A DNA stretch of 6,278 nucleotides, taken from positions 1 to 6,278 of the forward strand of contig JAHFTP010000105.1 of NCBI GenBank assembly GCA_023265495.1, given 5' to 3'. A program made the translations under genes and the position numbers. Under the pieces are notes generated by a model. That model saw only the letters and a program-made list of their open reading frames with translations, did not search any database and was not told where the DNA came from. Below are positions 1 to 5,283 of the stretch, in pieces. The first letter of the stretch is position 1; each line of letters starts with the position of its first letter. Origin of the DNA: Chlamydiota bacterium. GTDB taxonomy: Bacteria; Chlamydiota; Chlamydiia; Chlamydiales; Rhabdochlamydiaceae.

Positions 1-202
1 AGCACTGCTTGAGTGACGTGCTATATAAGTTTACAAAATGCATAAAGACATTTTTGAGTAGATTTGTATAGATTTGAAGGAGCGGTGAATAGGTATTCGC
101 TAAAATCAATATGCACACTCATAAGCTAAATGCATCTGAATTTGACTAAACAAGACTGTTGATCCAATTCTAAGTTCTCTTGTATGCTTGTTCTATAACA
201 AA
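1..202. other. AT-rich non-coding stretch, no gene seen
   Basis: No convincing reading frame is present on either strand. The longest frame entering from the left edge (frame 3, ending at a TAG near 71) encodes about 22 unremarkable residues and could be the tail of a gene or chance. Small structures seen are an AGCAC/GTGCT inverted repeat at 1-22, a near-perfect direct repeat TAGATTTG at 59-66 and 69-76, and a GAAT/ATTC inverted repeat around 87-98. None of these amounts to a recognisable promoter, terminator or RNA gene. Confidence 0.5.
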
Positions 203-211
203 TAGCTGCAT

Positions 212-279
212 GCTGTGTTGTTTAGTATGATGGCGGACTCATAACCCGTCGGTTGCTGGTTCAAGTCCAACTTGCCCCA
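212..279 (+). pseudogene. Degenerate tRNA (CAT anticodon), 3' half preserved
   Basis: From 233 to 279 the sequence reads as tRNA positions 27-73. There is an anticodon stem GCGGA/CCCGT, a seven-base loop CTCATAA with anticodon CAT at 240-242, a five-base variable loop CGGTT, a T-arm GCTGG-TTCAAGT-CCAAC at 255-271, an acceptor 3' strand TTGCCCC at 272-278 and discriminator A279, with no encoded CCA. Each stem has one A/C mismatch (237/247 and 256/270). The T-arm wording is closest to tRNA-Ile2 (CAT, read with lysidine), although a Met tRNA is possible. Upstream, GCTG..GTTTAGTAT at 212-228 vaguely recalls a D-arm, but no GGGGCAA that could pair with the acceptor strand exists between 130 and 232. 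It is therefore unlikely to fold as a functional tRNA. It is either a decayed gene or a 3' scar left by integration into a tRNA gene. Confidence 0.6.
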
Positions 280-291
280 TCTTTCTTAACC

Positions 292-330
292 AGCGCATTT
301 ATGCAGATTGGTATTGCATCGCTTTTTTTT
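292..330 (+). terminator. Possible rho-independent terminator after the tRNA remnant
   Basis: AGCG (292-295) pairs with CGCT (320-323) and ATGCA (301-305) pairs with TGCAT (315-319) around a nine-base loop. A five-base bulge CATTT lies on the 5' side. An uninterrupted T8 run (323-330) follows. The placement just 3' of the tRNA-like sequence fits a tRNA transcription terminator. The bulge makes it weaker than a textbook hairpin. Confidence 0.4.
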
Positions 331-332
331 CT

Positions 333-358
333 TTGACACAATGGCAGAATCTTACACT
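333..358 (+). promoter_or_regulatory. Weak candidate ddl promoter
   Basis: A perfect -35 hexamer TTGACA lies at 333-338. The best -10 nearby is TACACT (353-358), but that spacer is only 14 nt, shorter than the usual 16-18. It lies 20-45 nt upstream of the ddl start, which would give a very short leader. The call rests mainly on the -35 match. Confidence 0.25.
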
Positions 359-378
359 GAAGAGTAGGGGATGCACAA

Positions 379-1479
379 GTGACAAAAAAAATACGGGTAG
401 GAGTCCTTTTTGGCGGCAAATCGGTAGAACATGAAGTTTCTCTTTTATCTGCAAAAAATGTCATGAATGCCTTAGATAAAGATAAGTACGAAATCTTTAT
501 GATAGGCATTGATAAAAATGGAGAATGGCACTTGCGTGATGGCAGCGATTTCTTAAGCTGCGCCAATCACCCAAAACAGATACAGATGCATTCACCAAAA
601 GAGAAAGTGATGCTCGTTGCTAAAGCGGATGAAACCCATTTAGTGAGTCTATCGAATAGCGCTGTGATGCATAGCCTAGATGTAGTATTTCCCGTTCTAC
701 ACGGGACATATGGAGAAGATGGCTCCATCCAAGGCCTTTTAAAAATGGCGGGAATCCCTTTTGTGGGAGCCAGTGTTTTAGGCTCTGCTATAGGCATGGA
801 TAAAGATGTTATGAAAAGGCTTTTACGAGATGCCGGCATTCCCATAGCGCGATTTATCACGTATCATGCAGTACATAGAGAGGAGATTCTCTTTGATCAA
901 GTAGTAGAAGAACTGGGGATTCCCCTGTTTATTAAGCCGGCAAACTGCGGATCTTCTGTGGGTGTGGCTAAAGCCACAAATGCATCAGAATTTCTAGCCG
1001 CCATCGAAAAAGCCTTTCTCTACGACAGGAAAATTTTGGTGGAAGAGTTTGTTCAAGGCAGAGAAATCGAATGTGCCGTGCTTGGCAACGACTATCCCAT
1101 TACTTCCCTGCCGGGAGAAGTCATCCCTAAGGATCAGTTCAACTCCTACGACGCAAAATATGTAGATGATGCCGGCACCCTATTTAAAACTCCGGCAGAC
1201 TTAGATCCCATCACAGCACAAAATGTCCAAGAACTTGCTGTTAGGACCTTTCAGGTGCTCTGCTGTGAAGGAATGGCTAGAGTCGATTTTTTCTTAAAAC
1301 AAGATGGACAGATCTTTGTGAATGAGATTAACACCATCCCAGGATTTACCAAGCTCAGCATGTACCCCCAGCTCTGGCAGGGCAGTGGTCATCCTTTTAA
1401 CGAAATAGTAGATAGGCTCATTCACCTAGCCAGGGAAAGACATCTAAAAGAGCAGACATTAAAAACGTCTGTTTCTTAA
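379..1479 (+). CDS. ddl: D-alanine--D-alanine ligase
   Basis: This ATP-grasp enzyme joins two D-alanines to make the terminal dipeptide of the peptidoglycan stem peptide, in the cytoplasm. The 366-residue product is full length for the DdlA-like branch. The N-terminal domain opens with GVLFGGKSVEHEVSL (residues 8-22), in which E19 matches the catalytic Glu15 of E. coli DdlB. HGTYGEDGSIQG lies near 108-119. The ATP-grasp core shows KPANCGSSVGVAK (186-198, with the Ser150-equivalent pair 192/193) and AKY at 259-261, where Y261 is the residue typical of D-Ala-adding rather than D-lactate-adding ligases. RVD (301-303) and NEINTIPGFTKLSMYP (315-330) supply the metal and substrate ligands. The start is GTG: the frame is closed by TAG at 364, and GGGG at 367-370 sits eight bases upstream. 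IspF follows 48 nt later on the same strand. In Chlamydia, Ddl is the C-terminal half of a MurC-Ddl fusion, whereas here it stands alone. Confidence 0.95.
   Translation: MTKKIRVGVLFGGKSVEHEVSLLSAKNVMNALDKDKYEIFMIGIDKNGEWHLRDGSDFLSCANHPKQIQMHSPKEKVMLVAKADETHLVSLSNSAVMHSLDVVFPVLHGTYGEDGSIQGLLKMAGIPFVGASVLGSAIGMDKDVMKRLLRDAGIPIARFITYHAVHREEILFDQVVEELGIPLFIKPANCGSSVGVAKATNASEFLAAIEKAFLYDRKILVEEFVQGREIECAVLGNDYPITSLPGEVIPKDQFNSYDAKYVDDAGTLFKTPADLDPITAQNVQELAVRTFQVLCCEGMARVDFFLKQDGQIFVNEINTIPGFTKLSMYPQLWQGSGHPFNEIVDRLIHLARERHLKEQTLKTSVS
1451..1476 (+). terminator. Weak hairpin at the 3' end of ddl
   Basis: AGCAGAC (1451-1457) pairs with GTCTGTT (1467-1473), including one G-T pair, around a nine-base A-rich loop, and a short T-rich stretch follows. 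It lies inside the last codons of ddl. The T tract is short and interrupted, so attenuation between ddl and ispF is possible but unproven. The structure may be only coding-sequence coincidence. Confidence 0.2.
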
Positions 1480-1527
1480 TAGGGATTTTGGTAAAATCGT
1501 AAATTTCTTCTTATAGGAAACTCTCTT

Positions 1528-2052
1528 ATGCACAGTCAAAGCCTTTCCGCTTCGTCTATGACACCAAAAATACGAGTGGGTATTGGACAAGATAGCCACC
1601 GTTTTCTTCCCGCAGACTCTGCAAAGCCGTGTATCATAGCAGGGCTTATCTTTAACGATTGTCCGGGGCTCTCTGCTGACTCGGATGGAGACGTTGTTTT
1701 CCATGCCATCTGCAATGCCATTACCTCTATTACCGGCGTTCCTATCCTTGGAGGTATGGCTATAGATCTTTGTCATAAAGATGGGATCACGGACAGCCAA
1801 GTCTACTTAGAACGGGCCTTTGCTACCCTAAAAAATATACGCATTGAACATCTGGCCCTCACTATTGAAGCAAAAAGGCCGCGTATGCAAGCAAGAATAG
1901 AGGAGATGCGAGAGAGGGTAGCTTCTGTTTTGTCTCTGTCTGTAAGTCAAGTGGGCATTACAGCAACTTCTGGAGATGGCCTTACAGATTTTGGCTGTGG
2001 AGACGGCCTGCAATGCTTTTGTGTGCTTACTACCGCGGAATATCTTCAATAG
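1528..2052 (+). CDS. ispF: 2-C-methyl-D-erythritol 2,4-cyclodiphosphate synthase
   Basis: IspF cyclises CDP-methylerythritol phosphate to ME-cyclodiphosphate with release of CMP, the fifth step of the MEP isoprenoid pathway. Family members act as soluble homotrimers. The 174-residue product carries the metal site GQDSH (D22 and H24, equivalent to Asp8 and His10 of E. coli) and H59 in SDGDVVFHAICNA (equivalent to His42). The ATSGDGLTDFG..DG segment near 146-160 occupies the CDP-binding position of ATTTEKLGFTG..EG. The usual His of the HSDGDV motif is Asp51. The wording resembles chlamydial IspF more than the proteobacterial form, including an N-terminal extension of about 14 residues before the IRVGIGQDSH strand. 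TAGGAAA at 1514-1520 places the ribosome eight bases before ATG 1528. An internal ATG at 1558 has no such site, so the longer start is preferred. The stop overlaps the end of convergent cysJ by 7 nt. Confidence 0.93.
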   Translation: MHSQSLSASSMTPKIRVGIGQDSHRFLPADSAKPCIIAGLIFNDCPGLSADSDGDVVFHAICNAITSITGVPILGGMAIDLCHKDGITDSQVYLERAFATLKNIRIEHLALTIEAKRPRMQARIEEMRERVASVLSLSVSQVGITATSGDGLTDFGCGDGLQCFCVLTTAEYLQ

Positions 2053-3221
2053 ACGTCTGTCAGGTATCTCTTTTGTGTTTTGAGGGCTTTGAAATGTTTT
2101 TTAGCCTCCTCCTCAGAGAGATGTCCTTCCTTCTGAAAAATTTGTAGGAAGGTGTGTTCCACTTCTTTTGCCATTTTATGTGCATCGCCACAGACATAGA
2201 TGTGAGCGCCCCCTTCTATCCAGGCAAAGAGCTCTTTTGCATTTTCCAACATTTTGTTTTGTACATAGATTTTTTCTGTCTGGTCGCGGGAAAAGGCTAG
2301 ATCTAATTTGAGAGAGTTGTTTTTTTGTAGCTCTTCCCAATAGTCTTCATAAAAATAGTCATAGGAGCGGTTTCTCTCCCCAAAGAACAACCAATTTTTT
2401 CCCGGTGCTTTTGTATGTATGCGTTCTTGCATAAAGGCTCTGAAGGGAGCTACCCCGGTTCCCGGACCGATCATAATGATGGAGGTATTAGGATCCGCAG
2501 GTAGTGCAAAACTATGGGCCGGTTGTACATAGATCGGAATAGAAGTGGTGTTTTCCTCTGCTAAGTGGATAAGAAAATGACTTGCAACCCCAAATCGCTC
2601 CTCACCGGCATGAGAAAAGGTAAATAGCGCTACAGTTAGATGGAGCTCATCAGGATAGGCTTTTACAGAAGAACTAATAGAATAAAAGCGAGGAAGCAGG
2701 GGAGAAAATTGCGCGCAAAGATCTTGAAGAGGTAAAGCAAGATTACTATGTTCTTTTAATAAATCTAAAGGGTCATGGGCATGTACATATTGCAACAGGA
2801 GCTCTTTATTTTCTTTTTGCAGCATTCGATGCATGTGGTTTTTTTTATCATGATTGTCTTCGTGGTCGTGAATGAATTGCAAAAAAGAGGAGGTGAGCCT
2901 GGCTAAATTCGCTTTAAAACTTAAAAAATGCTGTAGCGTCATTTCCTCACCGGACCTTGTATCCGTTACCAGCGCATTTTTATCCGCTCTAATGGTTTGG
3001 ATCATATGATCGACTAATACGGGATCATTTTGTGGGAGCACCCCAAGAGAGTCTCCGGGGTGGAAGGTAAGGTTGGATCCTTTTACGCAAAGAGCTATAT
3101 GATACGTCTTCTTAGTAGATCCGGGCTTTGTAAGCATCTTTTTATCGATGATTTTAGATACAAAAGGTTTGGATTTTGAGTAGTAGTTGGCAGAACCTGC
3201 GGCCTCAGATGAAATAACCAT
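2046..3221 (-). CDS. cysJ: CysJ-like NADPH/FAD diflavin-type reductase without FMN domain
   Basis: The product (391 residues from ATG 3221) is the ferredoxin-NADP reductase-like half of the CysJ/cytochrome P450 reductase family. It takes electrons from NADPH onto FAD. Visible sites (ATG numbering) are RFYSISS at 178-184 (FAD binding), GVASHF at 211-216 (FAD pyrophosphate), GPGTGVAPFRAF at 252-263 (NADPH), SRDQTEKIYVQ near 311-321 (typical of NADPH-2'-phosphate specificity), YVCGDAHKMA at 342-351, and a C-terminal RYLTDVY whose last Tyr would stack on the flavin. The N-terminal flavodoxin (FMN) domain of E. coli CysJ is missing, as in the chlamydial CT435 protein. Chlamydiae are not known to carry a sulfite reductase haemoprotein, so sulfite reduction is doubtful and the real electron acceptor is unknown. 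A His-rich stretch (five His between residues 118 and 131) lies in the connecting region. A TTG two codons upstream (3227) is an alternative start. Neither start has a clear Shine-Dalgarno. Confidence 0.85.
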   Translation of the reverse strand: MVISSEAAGSANYYSKSKPFVSKIIDKKMLTKPGSTKKTYHIALCVKGSNLTFHPGDSLGVLPQNDPVLVDHMIQTIRADKNALVTDTRSGEEMTLQHFLSFKANLARLTSSFLQFIHDHEDNHDKKNHMHRMLQKENKELLLQYVHAHDPLDLLKEHSNLALPLQDLCAQFSPLLPRFYSISSSVKAYPDELHLTVALFTFSHAGEERFGVASHFLIHLAEENTTSIPIYVQPAHSFALPADPNTSIIMIGPGTGVAPFRAFMQERIHTKAPGKNWLFFGERNRSYDYFYEDYWEELQKNNSLKLDLAFSRDQTEKIYVQNKMLENAKELFAWIEGGAHIYVCGDAHKMAKEVEHTFLQIFQKEGHLSEEEAKKHFKALKTQKRYLTDVY

Positions 3222-3286
3222 AGACAAAACTAAATAAAATAAGTAAATAAGGGGTTAATACTAGTTAAAAATAGGTCTTTGCTTTT
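3222..3286. promoter_or_regulatory. Divergent intergenic region of cysJ and the lipoprotein gene
   Basis: This 65-nt, very AT-rich gap separates two divergently transcribed starts, so it must hold both promoters unless cysJ is read from elsewhere. No consensus -35/-10 pair stands out on either strand. TTAATACTAGTTAA at 3255-3268 is nearly symmetric and could be an operator. AGG at 3273-3275, eleven bases before ATG 3287, is the only ribosome-site candidate for the lipoprotein gene. Confidence 0.3.
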
Positions 3287-3436
3287 ATGAGGCATGTGGT
3301 TTACTCGCTCCTTCTTCTGCTTTCCTTAGGGTCCTGTGCATCGTCAGGATATCAACCCGCTTATATCATTTCAGAGCAAGTAGACGAAAAACAGATTCCT
3401 GATACCAGTCACTCCACTACTGAAGCTAAGCGCTAG
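3287..3436 (+). CDS. Small putative lipoprotein (49 aa)
   Basis: I do not recognise the family. The 49-codon frame starts MRHVVYSLLLLLSLGSC, a compact type II signal peptide: Arg2/His3, a hydrophobic run at 4-14, and a lipobox LGSC with the acylated cysteine at residue 17. The mature part would be about 33 residues, polar and charged (CASSGYQPAYIISEQVDEKQ and so on), with no further cysteine, no membrane segment and no recognisable domain. It would be anchored in the inner or outer membrane facing the periplasm. Its last 11 nt overlap the end of gltX on the opposite strand. In Chlamydia the cysteine-rich lipoprotein gene omcA also lies beside gltX, but this product is shorter and not cysteine-rich, so I infer only a similar position, not homology. 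The signal peptide and lipobox argue that the gene is real. The lack of a strong ribosome site argues for caution. Confidence 0.6.
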   Translation: MRHVVYSLLLLLSLGSCASSGYQPAYIISEQVDEKQIPDTSHSTTEAKR

Positions 3437-4940
3437 GAGTTTGCATCAGCTCTTTGCCATCTTTTTTTGCCCAGCTTTTATTTAGCATATCCATTTTTTT
3501 GTTGGAAATACCGCCGAGAAATTCTATGGCATTAAGCATCCGCGCCCTGGCTCGATCCTTGCCTAAGATCTCAAACGAGTCATAGAGAGGAGGGCCTTGT
3601 CTTCTTCCTGTGATGGTGGCATAGAGAATAGGAATGAGCGCTTTCTTATGATTGACGCCAAAGACTTCAGCCACGGTATGGGATGCTTTTTCAATCCCTT
3701 CTCTTCCCCAGCACTCCTGCTCGTCGAGGTTCCATAGGATGGCTTGCACGAGATAGCAGACTTTTTCTTTCGTTAAAGAAGCAGGGCAAAGGGCCTCTTC
3801 AGAGAAAGGAACGTGATTGATGAAAAAGAAGCTGCATAGCTCCATAAATTCGCCAAACGTCTTAATACGCGTATGGCAAAGCGGCATGAGTTTTTGCATG
3901 AAAGCATCGTTAAATGACCACTGCTTAATCCTATCCCAAAGAGCATTTTCTGGGATGCCATTGATCAAATATTGTTGATTGAGCCACTCCAGTTTGGTCA
4001 TATCAAAAAAAGCTCCTGATACGCCGATGCGAGAAGGATCGAATTCTTTAATAATGTCTTCGACAGAGTAGATCTCTCTATCCCCTGTCATACTATATCC
4101 CATGAGTGTAAGAAAATTCAAAAATGCCTCAGGGAGATATCCACTGTCTCTATAGTAGAAAATGGATGTGGGGTTGCGGCGTTTAGAGAGTTTTTTCCCA
4201 TCTTTACCTAAAAGCAGAGGCATATGCATGAATACCGGGGCCTTCCACCCAAAACTTTCGTAGAGAAGGATATGTTTAGGGGTGGAGCTCATCCACTCAT
4301 CACCACGTATAACGTGAGTGATCTCCATGAGATGGTCGTCAACGACATTTGCTAAATGGTAGGTAGGGAACCCGTCAGACTTCATCAGGACCTGGTCGTC
4401 GATATCTGCCCAAGGGCAGGTGATCCTTCCCTTGATTCCATCTTCAAATGCACACTCTCCCGTCAGTGGCACCTTGAGCCTTATTACATAAGGTTGCCCG
4501 TCTTTTTCTCTGCGGGAAACTTCTTCTGCACTAAGGTTCCTATAGCGGCGGTCATATCCCGCTTTTTGTCCTAGCTTCGCGGCCATCTCCCTCATTTCAG
4601 AGAGCTCTTCCGGAGTAGCAAAACACTTATAGGCTTTTCCATTGTCTAGAAGGATCTGACAGTATTTTGTATAAATGTCGCTACGCTCTGACTGACGATA
4701 AGGACCGAAAGGGCCTCCAATATCAGGTCCTTCGTCCCATCTGATCCCTGCCCACTCCAGTGCCCTATAGATATTTGTCTCATACTCAGGACGAGATCTT
4801 GTCCTATCCGTATCTTCAATGCGTAAGATGAATTTGCCGTTAAAACGTTTAGCAAAAATCAGGTTGAATAAGGCCATATAGGCCGTGCCTACATGGGGAT
4901 CACCTGTAGGAGAGGGGGCTATGCGTACACGAACGGTCAT
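3426..4940 (-). CDS. gltX: Glutamyl-tRNA synthetase
   Basis: GltX charges glutamate onto tRNA-Glu in the cytoplasm. In bacteria that lack GlnRS and use GatCAB, as chlamydiae do, the enzyme also mischarges tRNA-Gln, and I infer the same here. The 504-residue product is a full-length class I synthetase. RIAPSPTGDPHVGTAYMAL (5-23) contains the HIGH-type signature HVGT (16-19). FILRIEDTDRTRS follows at 37-49, and GKDGKKLSKR (245-254) contains the KMSKS-type loop. YHLANVVDDHLMEITHVIRG (194-213) is the characteristic catalytic-domain strand. The C-terminal helical part from about 310 is the anticodon-binding region. ATG 4940 is preceded by AAAAGG (4955-4950) nine bases upstream, and the motif-bearing N-terminus starts right there, so the start is secure. 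The TAG stop lies inside the end of the convergent lipoprotein gene. The frame is intact. Confidence 0.97.
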   Translation of the reverse strand: MTVRVRIAPSPTGDPHVGTAYMALFNLIFAKRFNGKFILRIEDTDRTRSRPEYETNIYRALEWAGIRWDEGPDIGGPFGPYRQSERSDIYTKYCQILLDNGKAYKCFATPEELSEMREMAAKLGQKAGYDRRYRNLSAEEVSRREKDGQPYVIRLKVPLTGECAFEDGIKGRITCPWADIDDQVLMKSDGFPTYHLANVVDDHLMEITHVIRGDEWMSSTPKHILLYESFGWKAPVFMHMPLLLGKDGKKLSKRRNPTSIFYYRDSGYLPEAFLNFLTLMGYSMTGDREIYSVEDIIKEFDPSRIGVSGAFFDMTKLEWLNQQYLINGIPENALWDRIKQWSFNDAFMQKLMPLCHTRIKTFGEFMELCSFFFINHVPFSEEALCPASLTKEKVCYLVQAILWNLDEQECWGREGIEKASHTVAEVFGVNHKKALIPILYATITGRRQGPPLYDSFEILGKDRARARMLNAIEFLGGISNKKMDMLNKSWAKKDGKELMQTPSA

Positions 4941-5000
4941 TGGTAAAAACCTTTTACATGGATAAAAAGGACCATTTTCTAGGTTTACTGCTTAGAATTC

Positions 5001-5029
5001 AAGAGAGATATTTGTTGATCTTTTCTCTT
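5001..5029 (-). other. Inverted repeat in the gltX leader
   Basis: AAGAGA (5001-5006) pairs with TCTCTT (5024-5029), and GAT (5007-5009) can pair with ATC (5018-5020) with a three-base bulge. If gltX is transcribed from near 5045, this hairpin would lie in its leader, about 60-90 nt before the start codon. No T-box sequence or following terminator is seen. It may have no function. Confidence 0.25.
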
Positions 5030-5045
5030 TGTAGCGGTTTTTTTT

Positions 5046-5074
5046 TGTTCAAAGCAGTCTTACAATGCTGTCAA
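5046..5074 (-). promoter_or_regulatory. Candidate gltX promoter
   Basis: On the minus strand a perfect TTGACA -35 occupies 5074-5069. At a 17-nt spacing the -10 position reads TGAACA (5051-5046), a poor match to TATAAT, and an A9 run follows. Transcription from here would give a leader of roughly 100 nt. No better sigma-70-like pair was seen closer to the start codon. Confidence 0.3.
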
Positions 5075-5116
5075 CTTAAGAACTGAGACGCCTTAGCTCA
5101 GGAAGTTTGTCTAATT

Positions 5117-5134
5117 CCCCCCCCCCAAAAAAAA
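5117..5134. repeat. C10-A8 homopolymer tract
   Basis: Ten consecutive C (5117-5126) are directly followed by eight A (5127-5134). Runs of this length are prone to slipped-strand length change. The tract is intergenic, upstream of the candidate gltX promoter on one strand and about 150 nt before the transposase start on the other. A length change could alter spacing or expression but not a reading frame. Confidence 0.85.
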
Positions 5135-5151
5135 CATCTTAGAATTGCGGA

Positions 5152-5166
5152 GAGAACAACGTTCTC
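5152..5166. repeat. Short inverted repeat GAGAAC-AAC-GTTCTC
   Basis: A six-base perfect inverted repeat has a three-base centre, and its centre contains the palindrome AACGTT. No T run follows, so it is not a terminator. It could be a protein-binding site or part of the IS flank, but its role is unknown. Confidence 0.3.
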
Positions 5167-5222
5167 ATGTCTTCTTCGCTTCATTTATATTCATAAAATA
5201 CTAATAATTAGATAGTTAATGC

Positions 5223-5251
5223 TTTATTTTAAAATAAATTATACGTATAAT
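5223..5251 (+). promoter_or_regulatory. Tandem palindromes over the transposase promoter
   Basis: Two perfect palindromes abut and share one base: TTTATTTTAAAATAAA (5223-5238) and ATTATACGTATAAT (5238-5251). The second ends in a consensus -10, TATAAT (5246-5251). Seventeen bases before it is a weak -35, TTTATT (5223-5228). Because the palindrome also gives TATAAT on the other strand, the site could promote in both directions. The start codon follows 33 nt later, with GGAG at 5275-5278. The symmetry could serve autoregulation by a DNA-binding protein, which is inference. Confidence 0.5.
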
Positions 5252-5283
5252 CACTCCGTGAAAAAAACAAATATGGAGCATGT

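Noticed and set aside
166..174. AATTCTAAG here and CTTAGAATT copies at 4991-4999 and 5138-5146, considered as IS ends or dispersed repeats
   Set aside because: Many nine-base matches are expected by chance in 6 kb, and the flanks do not extend the identity.
203..279. Functional tRNA or tmRNA
   Set aside because: There is no 5' acceptor strand complementary to TTGCCCC and the D-arm is poor. The CAT anticodon arm is inconsistent with a tmRNA 3' end.
261..860. Two antisense open frames (261-566 and 567-860, minus strand) opposite the start of ddl
   Set aside because: They lie wholly or largely opposite ddl, whose strand carries a clear conserved enzyme. Their translations show no domain, and they cross the tRNA remnant and promoter region.
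1528..1560. Start of ispF at the internal ATG 1558
   Set aside because: No ribosome site precedes 1558, whereas TAGGAAA is well placed before 1528, and chlamydial IspF proteins also have an N-terminal extension.
1459..2049. Antisense open frames opposite ispF
   Set aside because: The sense strand encodes a full-length recognisable IspF. The antisense products are low in recognisable features and have no ribosome sites.
4356..4574. Plus-strand frame of 72 codons inside gltX
   Set aside because: It is a shadow of the gltX catalytic domain on the other strand, with no motif or upstream signals.
5152..5166. GAGAAC-AAC-GTTCTC as the terminal inverted repeat of the IS
   Set aside because: It pairs with itself and not with a distant end. 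The right end of the IS is outside the window, so a terminal repeat cannot be identified.
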